DNA from: an uncultured Pseudomonadota bacterium
GTDB lineage: Bacteria > Myxococcota_A > UBA796 > SXON01
Assembly: GCA_903875225.1 (NCBI GenBank)
Contig: CAIQVJ010000054.1
Coordinates: 1-64,000, forward strand
Direction: 5' to 3'
Length of the DNA stretch: 64,000 nt
Shown: piece after piece, positions 47,589-55,735 of the stretch
How positions within the stretch are numbered: position 1 is the stretch's first letter
Layout of the letters: every line of letters begins with the position of its first letter
Position numbers and translations under genes: made by a program
Notes under the pieces: generated by a model
The model's input: only the letters and a program-made list of their open reading frames with translations
Told to the model about the DNA's origin: nothing
The model's database searches: none

Positions 47589-47924
47589 ATGCTTACCGAA
47601 GCGCGTGCTGCTGGAGTCGTTGTGGAAGAAAAGCGCAGTGAAGACGAGTACCCGGGACCCGGGGAGCCCGGGACACAGGTCGTGGACGTCAAGGCCTTGA
47701 TCGAGGTGATCGTCCGGGCGTTGGTGGACCACCCCGACCGCGTGTCCGTGAGGGAGATCGAGGGCACGCACAGCTGCATGCTGGAGCTCTCGGTCGCGCC
47801 GACAGACGTGGGAAAGGTGATCGGAAAGAAGGGCATCCACGCAGATGCCATCCGGCGGATCGTGCACGCTGTCGGGGGAAAGAACAAGAAGCGGTATGTG
47901 CTGGAGATCCTCGAGGAGCCATAG
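47589..47924 (+). CDS. KH-domain RNA-binding protein (KhpA-type)
   Basis: 111 residues; a KH domain covers the region from about 35 to 108 with the GKVIGKKGIHADAIRRIV signature (78-95), i.e. the Gly-x-x-Gly loop that holds RNA or DNA bases. KhpA/YlqC proteins partner with KhpB in Gram-positives and many other bacteria and affect RNA stability and cell-size control. The N-terminal 30 residues are acidic (EEKRSEDEYPGPGEPG) and absent from short KhpA proteins. In many genomes the gene follows rpsP and rimM, which are not seen here. Confidence 0.88.
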   Translation: MLTEARAAGVVVEEKRSEDEYPGPGEPGTQVVDVKALIEVIVRALVDHPDRVSVREIEGTHSCMLELSVAPTDVGKVIGKKGIHADAIRRIVHAVGGKNKKRYVLEILEEP

Positions 47925-47967
47925 CGCGCCGGCATCTTGTTCTGTTTGCCGGATTCACGTTGTGTCA

Positions 47968-47998
47968 CGGGCGTAAAGGTTGGGGGGTGTCGGGCGTA
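47968..47998 (+). promoter_or_regulatory. direct repeat CGGGCGTA upstream of the ECF sigma gene
   Basis: Two copies of CGGGCGTA at 47968-47975 and 47991-47998, 23 bases apart, i.e. about two helical turns, followed by a G-rich segment and AATGACGAATGAGACG. The gap from 47925 to 48066 has no gene. Repeats at this spacing could be a regulator site or part of an ECF autoregulated promoter; no exact -35/-10 pair can be fixed. Confidence 0.3.
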
Positions 47999-48066
47999 TC
48001 AATGACGAATGAGACGAAAGGTGCTGGCCCGAGGCAGCCCTCCCCCCGTCCCATTCGGAGGCCCCG

Positions 48067-48675
48067 ATGCACAACCCCGTCCGCACCACTCTCGCCCTTG
48101 CATTCCCCTCTGCGCCCGAGCTGACCGAAGAGGACATCAAGCGGTTCGCCACGAACATGAGCGAGGACTTTGCCTTCGAACAGGTGGTGAAGCGCTACGG
48201 CGAGAAGCTCAAGAGCCACGCGCTCTACATCCTGCGCGACGCCGAAGAAGCACACGACGTGGTCCAGGAAGTGCTGATCAAGGCGATGCGCGAGCCGAGG
48301 TTCTTCGAGCCGGACTTCAAGATGCAGGCCTGGCTCTACCGCGTGACCCGGAACCTCTGCTTCAATCTGGTACGGGACCGCCGCCGCAGGGAGGTGATCC
48401 TCTACAGCCAGCGGCGGAGCGAGACAGGCGGCAGCGACCCGCTCGACAGTGTGTTCATGGGCGAGCGACAGCGGGAAATGTTGGCAGCCGTCGAGCTTCT
48501 TTCCGAGGACCACGCCGAGATCCTGTTGCTCCGGTACTACGAGGATCTCTCCTACGCCGAGATCGCATCACGCCTGGGCATCCGGCTCGGGACGGTCATG
48601 AGCCGCCTCTCGCGGGCACGTGATCGGCTGCTCGCCGTGATGGGCCGGGATGCGGGTCTGTTGGAGGCCAGTTAG
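48067..48675 (+). CDS. ECF-family RNA polymerase sigma factor
   Basis: 202 residues. Sigma-2 region at about 38-110 (FEQVVKRYGEKLKSHALYILRDAEEAHDVVQEVLIKAMRE, WLYRVTRNLCFNLVRDRRRRE) and sigma-4 at about 138-190 (ELLSEDHAEILLLRYYEDLSYAEIASRLGIRLGTVMSRLSRARDRL). No anti-sigma gene with a zinc or membrane signature adjoins it; the downstream PATAN-like protein, 22 bases on, is the only candidate partner. The stop is followed by a GAGGAG for the next gene. Confidence 0.93.
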   Translation: MHNPVRTTLALAFPSAPELTEEDIKRFATNMSEDFAFEQVVKRYGEKLKSHALYILRDAEEAHDVVQEVLIKAMREPRFFEPDFKMQAWLYRVTRNLCFNLVRDRRRREVILYSQRRSETGGSDPLDSVFMGERQREMLAAVELLSEDHAEILLLRYYEDLSYAEIASRLGIRLGTVMSRLSRARDRLLAVMGRDAGLLEAS

Positions 48676-48697
48676 TCCTCACGAGGAGTCCCCCCGC

Positions 48698-50137
48698 GTG
48701 CCGCCAACCGCCACCGAGCGAGCCACTGCTCCACTTCCCGGCACAGAGTCCGGCGGGCGGAGCACTGCGCTCGCGGCGATCCGTGCCAGCCTCGAGGATG
48801 GGCGGACCGGCTGCCTGATGGCCTCCGATGCCGGACTCGGCGTGATCGAGGTCTACGTGATGTCGGGCGAGGTGCTCGCCGCGCACGCAGCAGACGATGA
48901 TGTCCGGCTGCTCGCTCGGCTGGCCGCCTCGGGGGTCATCCCGCCCGCGCAGCTCGAGAGCCTCGCAGAGGCCTGCACCGCCCCCGGTGAGTTCACGGAG
49001 GCGCTGTACAACACGCTCGACGACGAGGCCGTCCACGAACTGTTCTACGAGCGCTTCCGGGAGAACCTGTACTGCTTCCTCGGAGCGAACGGCGCGATCG
49101 AGTTCGAGCCGATGGAAGCGCTGTTTGTGGCCAACATTCAGGTGGGTCACGACTCGCTGCAGTTGCTCGAGGAGCTGGCGTCGCTGCGGGACCGCGTCGC
49201 GCCGCTGGTCTCCGCAAGGTTGACGCTCCTGCCGGGCCGCGGCACGGCGAGCGGGCCCGATGATGCGCGGCTGGTGGAGATGTGCGCAAACGGACTCACG
49301 GTCGGGGAGCTGCTCCGAAGGGCGACCCACGAATCCAACCGGGTCCTGCAGTCGCTCTCCGATCTGCTCGACGCAGGTGCCCTGGTGTGGGACAGCGCGC
49401 CAGCGTCGCCAGCCGCGCCGCCCGCGGCCGACGCTCCCGCCGCCCCCGCCAGTGCAGCCCTGGGTTTTGCTCTCCCCGACGAAGATGAGCACACCGATGA
49501 GGGCATCGCACGCCCCCCAGCCGGCGGTGCAGAGCCAGCCGCCTCGTCGGTGATCGAGGAGGAATACCTCGATGCCTTCGGCGACTACGACACGACCCGC
49601 GGAGATGGCAGCTTCTCCGGGGTTCGGGACCGGGTGGACCTGCAGGCCGCAGTGACGGAGGACGCCCTGGCGGTCGCGGCGCCGCCCGAGATCCTCGAAC
49701 TGCCCGAGGCAGATGCCGCCGCTCACGCGGGGGCAGTCTCGCTCAGCTTCTCGGGCCCGCGGCTGGCCGACGACGATGCCCGGAGCAAGCTCGAGGTCGT
49801 GAACGAGGTGCTCGAGGCCGTGCGCGCCGCGATCGACTTCATCAGCGGCGGGGGGAGCGGTCAGGCCCGTGTGCAGCTGATCGTCGACGGCTCTTCGGGT
49901 CCGTTCGCCGCGCTCTTCAACGGCGTGGAGCTTCGGATGGACGGGCGCTTGCCTGTAGACCACGTGCTGAAGAACCTGCGGAAGCGCCCGATCACCGAGC
50001 AACGGCCCCTCCTGCAGCGGGCGAGCACAGACCTGATCGAGCGCGCGCTCTCCATGGCCAGCGAGGACCTGGACGAGGGCTTGATGGAGCAGGTGCTCGA
50101 AAAGGTCGCGGGCTACCAGCAGCGCCTGGGGATCTAG
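48698..50137 (+). CDS. PATAN (DUF4388)-like regulatory protein
   Basis: 479 residues from the GTG at 48698, which has GAGGAG (48683-48688) nine bases upstream; an ATG at 48650 lies in the sigma gene. The N-terminal region (about 10-130) fits the PATAN pattern: GVIEVYVMSGEVLAAHA, LARLAASGVIPPAQLESL, ELFYERFRENLYCFLGANGAIEF. A helical segment (about 155-225, with LLPGRGTASGPDD and LTVGELLRRATHESNRVLQSLSDLLDAGALVW) resembles a winged-helix output, followed by a Pro/Ala/Asp linker (about 230-300) and a C-terminal domain. PATAN domains occur with response regulators and DUF4388 proteins in deltaproteobacteria. It may act as a cofactor of the adjacent sigma factor. Confidence 0.65.
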   Translation: MPPTATERATAPLPGTESGGRSTALAAIRASLEDGRTGCLMASDAGLGVIEVYVMSGEVLAAHAADDDVRLLARLAASGVIPPAQLESLAEACTAPGEFTEALYNTLDDEAVHELFYERFRENLYCFLGANGAIEFEPMEALFVANIQVGHDSLQLLEELASLRDRVAPLVSARLTLLPGRGTASGPDDARLVEMCANGLTVGELLRRATHESNRVLQSLSDLLDAGALVWDSAPASPAAPPAADAPAAPASAALGFALPDEDEHTDEGIARPPAGGAEPAASSVIEEEYLDAFGDYDTTRGDGSFSGVRDRVDLQAAVTEDALAVAAPPEILELPEADAAAHAGAVSLSFSGPRLADDDARSKLEVVNEVLEAVRAAIDFISGGGSGQARVQLIVDGSSGPFAALFNGVELRMDGRLPVDHVLKNLRKRPITEQRPLLQRASTDLIERALSMASEDLDEGLMEQVLEKVAGYQQRLGI

Positions 50138-50145
50138 GGCTGTCG

Positions 50146-51150
50146 GTGTTCCTGCTCTGCGCCCTCTGGGCCGCGGCCACGGCGAGTCCCGGCCTGCCGC
50201 TGAACAATGACGAAGGTGAGGTTGCCCTCGGTGCGCCGCCCCTGATCGACGGCGCCGAGGAGGCACCCGCGCCGGCCCGGCCGGGGGTCCGGTTCATCCC
50301 CGAGCGCTGGACGATCCCCGAGGCCACCCTCCTCGCCGTGCGGGCCGTGGAGACCGCCCCCCTGGGCCGCCGGATGGAGGCTGCAAGCCACGACTGGCTG
50401 GGCCTCCCCTATCTCAACGAGTCGGCGGGCGAACAGGACGCCGACGACCCGGACCCCCCAGCACGCTACGACACCTTCGACTGCCTCACGTTCGTCGAGG
50501 AGGTGCTGGGGCTCACGCTCACCGGCGACCCGCTCGACGCACCGCTCGTGCGTGACGCGCTTCGCTACAAGGACGCCGGGCCGCGGCCCACCTGGCGCCG
50601 GTCATACAACGAGCGTCGGCACTTCATGGAGGCCGAGTGGCTCCCGGACGCCGTGCGGAATGGCCTGCTCACCGACATCACCGAGCGGGTCGGGCCGGCC
50701 CGCCGCCTCGACCACCTGGTCACCCCCTCGACCTGGCAGAACTGGCGACACACCCGCTTCTTCCACCTGCCGAAGGAGCTCTACCCGGTGGGCGAATGGT
50801 CGATGCGTTACCTCGACCTGCCCACCGCAGGGGCCTACGTACAGAACATCCCCGCAGGGGCGCTCGTGCTCACGATGCGGCAACCCGAGACCTGGGCGCC
50901 CATCGTGATCACGCACGTGAGCCTGGTCGTGCAGGACCCGACGGGCAAGGTGCACATGCGGCACGCCACCCGGATGGGCTCCCAGAAGGTCCGCGACGAC
51001 GACATCACCTGGTACGTGAAGCACCTCTCCGACTACGTGAACTGGCCGGCGCTCGGCATCGCGGTGTACATGCCGCGAGAACAGGGCCCCCGGATCAGCG
51101 CCCTCACTCCTGCCCAACTGCCCGAGCGGTTTCCGCTGCAGCTGCCATGA
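50146..51150 (+). CDS. DUF1460 N-acetylmuramoyl-L-alanine amidase-like protein
   Basis: 334 residues, GTG start. A signal peptide (FLLCALWAAATAS) ends near 14-17. The DUF1460 core is NlpC/P60-like: DWLGLPYLNE, PARYDTFDCLTFVEEVLGLTL near 105-125 (catalytic Cys in FDCLTFVE), HTRFFHLPKELY, and ITHVSLVVQD near 258-267 (catalytic His). Members are periplasmic peptidases or amidases acting on peptidoglycan peptides. The protein is acidic in its N-terminal linker (ADDPDPP). It overlaps the next gene by four bases (ATGA). Confidence 0.86.
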   Translation: MFLLCALWAAATASPGLPLNNDEGEVALGAPPLIDGAEEAPAPARPGVRFIPERWTIPEATLLAVRAVETAPLGRRMEAASHDWLGLPYLNESAGEQDADDPDPPARYDTFDCLTFVEEVLGLTLTGDPLDAPLVRDALRYKDAGPRPTWRRSYNERRHFMEAEWLPDAVRNGLLTDITERVGPARRLDHLVTPSTWQNWRHTRFFHLPKELYPVGEWSMRYLDLPTAGAYVQNIPAGALVLTMRQPETWAPIVITHVSLVVQDPTGKVHMRHATRMGSQKVRDDDITWYVKHLSDYVNWPALGIAVYMPREQGPRISALTPAQLPERFPLQLP

Positions 51151-51782
51151 CCGTGCGCGGACTGCCCGTGCTCTGGGATCTCGACGGCACGCTGGTCGAC
51201 TCGATCGCCGACATCGCCGCCGCGGTGGACCGTGCGCTCGCCGATAACGGCCTCCCCCGGCTCGGCGAGGCCCGGGTGCGGCGCCACATCGGTAGCGGCG
51301 CGCAGCACCTCGTGAGCGCCTGCGTGGAGGAGGCGGGAGGCGGGATGTCCGAGGCGATCCTGGACAGCTTCTTCACGGCGTACCGCGCCGACGTCGCCGC
51401 GCACACGCGGCTCTACCCGGGGATCGCTGAGCTGCTGGATGGTCTCGACGTCCCGCAGGCCGTCGTGACGAACAAGCCGATCGGCCTCACCCGCGCCCTG
51501 CTCGATGCGCTCGGCATCAGCCGCCACTTCGGGGCGGTCTACGGCGGCGAGAGCCTCCCCAGGCGCAAGCCGGACCCGATGATGCTGATGGCCGCGATGT
51601 CCGACCTGGGAGTCCGCACGGCCGTGATGGTGGGGGATGGACCACACGACGTGGGGGCCGGGCGCGCAGCCGGGCTCCCGGTGATCGGCGTGGGCTGGGG
51701 GATCGCGACCCCGGATGGCGCCGACATCCGCGTGGAGTCCGTCCCGGAGCTTGCCGCGCTATTGCTCGAGAAGGAGTCCTGA
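51147..51782 (+). CDS. gph: HAD-family phosphoglycolate phosphatase-like
   Basis: 211 residues; ATG overlaps the DUF1460 stop. HAD motif I WDLDGTLVDS (9-18), motif II VVTNKP (about 108-113), motif III Lys in RRKPDPMML, and motif IV VMVGDGPHDVGAGRAAG (about 161-177). The cap is of the helical C1 type. Gph dephosphorylates 2-phosphoglycolate arising from DNA repair, although HAD specificity is hard to read, so the name is a best match. Stop and next start share a base (TGATG). Confidence 0.85.
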   Translation: MTVRGLPVLWDLDGTLVDSIADIAAAVDRALADNGLPRLGEARVRRHIGSGAQHLVSACVEEAGGGMSEAILDSFFTAYRADVAAHTRLYPGIAELLDGLDVPQAVVTNKPIGLTRALLDALGISRHFGAVYGGESLPRRKPDPMMLMAAMSDLGVRTAVMVGDGPHDVGAGRAAGLPVIGVGWGIATPDGADIRVESVPELAALLLEKES

Positions 51783-52096
51783 TGCGACAACTCTCGGTCG
51801 AAGACAGCAGCCGGTGGCTCGAGCAGGCGGACACCCCGCAGCTCGTGGACTGCCGGCAACCGGACGAGTGGGAAATCTGCCACATCGAAGGGGCGGTGCT
51901 GATCCCGCTGGGTGAGCTGGCCGAGCGCGCGGGGGAGCTCGACCCCGACCGGCCCGTGCTCGTGTACTGCCATCACGGGGTGCGCTCGATCAACGGCGCC
52001 ATGATCCTCGAGTCAGCGGGCTTCACGGCCGACTCCATGCGGGGCGGGATCGATGCATGGAGCCTGCGCATCGACCCGACCACGCCGAGGTACTGA
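51782..52096 (+). CDS. single-domain rhodanese
   Basis: 104 residues. Rhodanese fold with DCRQPDEWEICHIEGAVLIP (23-42) and the active-site loop VYCHHGVRSINGA (62-74), Cys near 64, which carries a persulfide. Members move sulfane sulfur from thiosulfate or other donors to acceptors. Located in a run with Gph and two unknown proteins; the context does not define a sulfur acceptor. The next ATG follows the stop directly. Confidence 0.92.
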   Translation: MRQLSVEDSSRWLEQADTPQLVDCRQPDEWEICHIEGAVLIPLGELAERAGELDPDRPVLVYCHHGVRSINGAMILESAGFTADSMRGGIDAWSLRIDPTTPRY

Positions 52097-52438
52097 ATGG
52101 GCGAAGTGGAGGATGCGTTGCTGCTCGCGATCCGCGACGCCGTCCGACCCCACGGGCTCACGGAGCGCGTCAAGTTGCGGATCGCAGGGGGGTGGACGGC
52201 ACGCCAGGTGTTCGAGAGGCTGTCGCCGACCGCGCAGACAGCGCTGCTGGACACCTGCGATCGCACGCTGAACCGTGTGGACGGCGGCCAGGAGGTGCAA
52301 CGAGCCGCTGTCGACCGGGTGTACCGCGCGCTGCTGGGTCTGCACGAGACCGGGGAGCTCACACGGAAGAAGGTTCAATATACGATGACGCTCAACACCA
52401 AGGGCCCGCGCGACATGCTCGTGGACGTGTTCCGGTAG
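52097..52438 (+). CDS. hypothetical protein, small and helical
   Basis: 113 residues, mostly alpha-helical by composition, with no signal or membrane segment. The sequence AVRPHGLTERVKLRIAGGWTARQVFERLSPTAQ suggests a DNA- or protein-binding helical unit, and the end (RKKVQYTMTLNTKGPRDMLVDVFR) may form a beta-hairpin. It abuts the rhodanese gene without a gap and is six bases from the next gene. Not recognised. Confidence 0.6.
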   Translation: MGEVEDALLLAIRDAVRPHGLTERVKLRIAGGWTARQVFERLSPTAQTALLDTCDRTLNRVDGGQEVQRAAVDRVYRALLGLHETGELTRKKVQYTMTLNTKGPRDMLVDVFR

Positions 52439-52444
52439 CCGCCG

Positions 52445-52867
52445 ATGTCTGCGCTCGTGAACCTCGTGCTGCAGCTGGTCGACATCGTCGGCGTGCACCT
52501 CCCGCCGTGGGTGTTTCCCGTGGCGTTGGCGGCCTTCGCCGCCTTCCTGCTCCCTGCGCGGGTACGCGGCGAGCGTGCGAACCGAGCGCGGCGGCTCCTC
52601 CTGCGCGCCTCGGCCGCCGGGTCGGTCGCCGAGCGGGATCGCCTCGAAGCCGAGGCGGTCACGGAGGTGCGCGGCGATCCGCACGGACTCCTGACGATCG
52701 CGAGCTGGGCGGTCGAGCGCGGGCGCTACCCGCTCGCCCAGGCCGTGCTGCAGAACCCGAAGCTCCTGAACCACCCGGAACGCCGAAAGCTGCTCGCCCG
52801 CATGGACGAGGCAAAGCCGCTGGACACGCAGAGCCTGATGCAGCGCGTGCTGCGGGAGCGGGACTGA
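52445..52867 (+). CDS. small membrane-anchored helical protein
   Basis: 140 residues with one strongly hydrophobic segment near 18-38 (VHLPPWVFPVALAAFAAFLLP) followed by a basic stretch (RVRGERANRARRLLL) and a helical, TPR-like cytosolic domain (VAERDRLEAEAVTEVRGDP, AVLQNPKLLNHPERRKLLARM). The last gene of the long plus-strand run. Function unknown. Confidence 0.6.
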   Translation: MSALVNLVLQLVDIVGVHLPPWVFPVALAAFAAFLLPARVRGERANRARRLLLRASAAGSVAERDRLEAEAVTEVRGDPHGLLTIASWAVERGRYPLAQAVLQNPKLLNHPERRKLLARMDEAKPLDTQSLMQRVLRERD

Positions 52868-52934
52868 GCGGCCGTGCTGGACGGCCGGCGCACGGCGGTG
52901 GGGTACCCTCGCTCGAGCCGCAGGAGGCCGCCCG

Positions 52935-53684
52935 CTAGTTCAACAGCCAGGCCACGAGCCCAGACAGCAGGATCAGCGAGGCCAGTCCGACCAGGTAGCC
53001 GCGGAACTCCATCCAGATGCCGGCGGGGGGGCCGAGCCCTTCCTCCCGGGGTCCATCCTCGGGGACTGCGCCCTCACCTCGCCGCCAGCGCGCGACACCC
53101 GAGGGCCGCGGGATCAGCATCGGCACGCGCTCGCGGTAGATCTGGTAGCGCATGCCGAAGCGAGCGTCGCAGAAAGGCTCCTGCAGGTAGCGGTTGGTGA
53201 CGACGGAGTACGCCACCAGCACGGGGACGAACCCGACCAGGAAGACCGGCGAGCCGAAGCACACCCCGAGCCCGATGACACCGCACAGCTTCCCGATCAC
53301 GCTCGGGTGGCGGATCATCGCGTAGGGCCCGGTGTCGACGAGCGCAGTGGGGCCGCCGTCCACGTGCGTACCCGGGGAGCCCCCGCCCGAGAGGTACAGG
53401 TAGCCGTACACGTACCAGACCCAGAACCCGCCGATGCCGATGAGGCCGAGACCGATGGGGAGCCGGACCACGAGAGGTGCGATCGGATCGAGCCGCAGCC
53501 CGAGGTCCGCCCGGGTTGCGAACCAGCACATGAGCGTAGCTGCGGGCAGCATCACGAACAGGTGGATGGCGAAGTTGCGATAGAGCTCCGGCGCGCGGAT
53601 CGCCTCGATGCACGCGGCGAAGGTCGGCCTGCGCGTGAGCTCGCGAACCACCGGGCTCGTCGACGGCGGGACCGCGATGGACAT
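52935..53684 (-). CDS. isoprenylcysteine/phospholipid methyltransferase-like membrane protein
   Basis: 249 residues from the ATG at 53684. Multiple membrane helices; the C-terminal half has the PEMT/ICMT signature LVDTGPYAMIRHPSVIGKLCG (about 116-136) and FGMRYQIYRERVPMLIPRP (about 177-195), which in this superfamily bind SAM and the substrate at the membrane. A final hydrophobic helix (GYLVGLASLILLSGLVAWLL) follows. Substrate unknown; lipid, quinone or protein prenyl-cysteine methylation are all possible. It is 14 bases downstream of the HEAT-repeat gene, on the same strand. Confidence 0.82.
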   Translation of the reverse strand: MSIAVPPSTSPVVRELTRRPTFAACIEAIRAPELYRNFAIHLFVMLPAATLMCWFATRADLGLRLDPIAPLVVRLPIGLGLIGIGGFWVWYVYGYLYLSGGGSPGTHVDGGPTALVDTGPYAMIRHPSVIGKLCGVIGLGVCFGSPVFLVGFVPVLVAYSVVTNRYLQEPFCDARFGMRYQIYRERVPMLIPRPSGVARWRRGEGAVPEDGPREEGLGPPAGIWMEFRGYLVGLASLILLSGLVAWLLN

Positions 53685-53698
53685 CCGATCCCCTGTAT

Positions 53699-55660
53699 TC
53701 AGCCCCGGTCCGGATGTCCGTACTCCCGGATGACCGGAGCGCGAAGAGCGCGATGGGAGGCGACGCGGTCGGCCTCGTCCGTCCAGCTGAACCGCAGGTG
53801 TACGAGGAGATCCTCGCGGGCGAGCACGCCACGCTGCCACGCCGAGGGGGGGTGGCCCTCGGCGGTGCCCCGAGCCAGTTGCACGAGCCAGGTCAGCTCG
53901 CCCCCGGGCTGGAGCAGACCGCCGCCCACGAACGCCGCAAGACCGCGCTCGTCGAGCGGGCCGACCGACTCGGGGGGGGATCCCGCGGCGGCCAGCGCCT
54001 CGTCCAGCCGCAGGCGCACCTCCGCGTCTGCGGCGAGCACGGAGTCACCGCGAGCGAGCGAGCGAGCGACCTCGCGCGGGAGATCCCTCCGGCGCCGGAA
54101 GGCGTCCAGGGCAGTCACGACCACGTCCGGGTCGACGTCCTGCAGCGCCGCCACCAGGGCACCGGTGCCCCTCGGCCCGGTGTCCCAACCCAGCGCTTCA
54201 TAGGCGCTCTTCCGCACCTCGCTGTCGGAGTCCTTCGCCGCCACCAGGAGCGCATCCTGCGCGGCGTCGTCGTCGGCGTGCGCCAGGAACTTGCAGGCGT
54301 CCTTCCTCGTCGTCGGATCGTCGTCCTGAAGCAGGCGGATCGCCTCCTCGACCCCGGCGGGGTGCGGGGGATGCCAGATCGGCACCTCACGGTGCAGCGC
54401 CTTCGCAGCCGACATCACGACCATCTGGGCGGGGTCGTGCATCGCGGACCCGAGCCCGGCGGCCGCCTCGGGCCTCGCTGCATACGGCCCGAGACCGTCC
54501 GCCGCCCACCGGCGCACGAAGCTGTTGGGATCCCCGAGGGCCTTCAGGAGCGCCGGGACCCCCGCCGGATCGCCCAGCTTCCCGAGGCTGTGGGCGGCCT
54601 CCCGGCGCACGTCGACGTCGACGTCCGCGGCGAGTCGCTCGAGCAGGCCGACGCTGCCGGGCAAACGCCCGAGCCCCCACGCGGCCTTCCAGCGCACGTA
54701 GGCGTCGGGTGACGACGCGAGCGCTCCCACCTGCGTCCGGAGCGCGTCGGAGCCGCGCAGCTCACCGGCCGCCATGTGCACGAGCCGATCCGCGGCCACC
54801 ACGCGCACGACGCTCGATGGGTCGCTCGTATACCCGGAAACAAGCTGGGCATCGTCGCTGCGATCCGCGATCCGCGCCTTCAGCAGCGGGTCGGGGCCCT
54901 TCGTCGCCGCGAGCGCCGAGAGCAGCGCCTGGTCCCCGAAAGCCGCCTGTACGAGCTGAACGGGGAGCTCGGGATCGGGCGCCGACCCCGCGTCCCGGAG
55001 CGAGCGCCTCGACTCGGTGCGCACGCGCACGTCGCTGGCGGCGAACATCGCAGGGGTGGGGGCAAGGGCAGCGTCGAGCACCGGGTCTCCGAGCGAACCC
55101 GCGTACGGGACGTAGGCGACGTCGTAGTGATCCGCCACCTCCCGGGCGCCGCCGAGCGGCACGGCCAGCGGCGGCACGTCCGAACCGGGCTCGACCCACC
55201 AGTCCAGGGCGGCCCGGGCCGCGAGCACGCCCACGCCCGACCACGGCATGCGGTCCACTGCCTGGGCGGTCCAGGCCGCGTCGCCGCCTCCGAGGATCAC
55301 GTCCACCTCGCCCGCACCTCGGCCGCTCTGCTGCCCCAGTGCGGCGATGACGGGCCCGACCGGCGCCCCACCATCCACCCACACCAACGCAGCCGTGCCG
55401 GCCGGCGGCTGCGGGCGCGTGTGATCCCAGGGCGTCACTGCTGCGCCGAGGGCCTTCGCGAACAGCGCGGCTTCGGCCGAGGCCGGCTCCGCATACACCA
55501 CCACGGACCAGGGCCCGGACCACGGTGCCACCTTCATCGGCGCACCCCTGGCCGCCTGGGCGCGGGCCTCGGCGCCCGCGTCGGTCACCACGGGGCCGGG
55601 CGCCCCGGTCGGCTGCGTATCGGCGCTGCAGGCAGCGAGCAGCACGAGCAGCCTGAACAA
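53699..55660 (-). CDS. HEAT-repeat lipoprotein
   Basis: 653 residues with a TTG start preceded by GAGAGG. Short lipoprotein signal FRLLVLLAACSAD (Cys at about 11). The first 200 residues form an alpha/beta domain (WSVVVYAEPASAEAALF, VDVILGGGDAAWTAQAVD). The rest are HEAT/PBS-type repeats, for example ALASSPDAYVRWKAAWGLGRLP, LAADVDVDVRREAAHSLGKLGD, KALGDPNSFVRRWAADGLGP, AKDSDSEVRKSAYEALGWDTG, ALQDVDPDVVVTALDAF, ending about 560. HEAT lipoproteins scaffold other proteins. It starts 75 bases from the divergent transglutaminase-like gene. Confidence 0.8.
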   Translation of the reverse strand: MFRLLVLLAACSADTQPTGAPGPVVTDAGAEARAQAARGAPMKVAPWSGPWSVVVYAEPASAEAALFAKALGAAVTPWDHTRPQPPAGTAALVWVDGGAPVGPVIAALGQQSGRGAGEVDVILGGGDAAWTAQAVDRMPWSGVGVLAARAALDWWVEPGSDVPPLAVPLGGAREVADHYDVAYVPYAGSLGDPVLDAALAPTPAMFAASDVRVRTESRRSLRDAGSAPDPELPVQLVQAAFGDQALLSALAATKGPDPLLKARIADRSDDAQLVSGYTSDPSSVVRVVAADRLVHMAAGELRGSDALRTQVGALASSPDAYVRWKAAWGLGRLPGSVGLLERLAADVDVDVRREAAHSLGKLGDPAGVPALLKALGDPNSFVRRWAADGLGPYAARPEAAAGLGSAMHDPAQMVVMSAAKALHREVPIWHPPHPAGVEEAIRLLQDDDPTTRKDACKFLAHADDDAAQDALLVAAKDSDSEVRKSAYEALGWDTGPRGTGALVAALQDVDPDVVVTALDAFRRRRDLPREVARSLARGDSVLAADAEVRLRLDEALAAAGSPPESVGPLDERGLAAFVGGGLLQPGGELTWLVQLARGTAEGHPPSAWQRGVLAREDLLVHLRFSWTDEADRVASHRALRAPVIREYGHPDRG

Positions 55661-55735
55661 CCCACACCTCTCCCCCGCGGGCCTAACCCCGAGCCGGCGG
55701 GTCGCACCGCCGCCGCTGGTGGTTTACCCTTGCAC

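Noticed and set aside
54776..55735. N-terminal extension of the transglutaminase-like protein by 320 codons
   Set aside because: It runs antisense to the HEAT-repeat gene and contains no signal; the lipoprotein signal starts at 55736.
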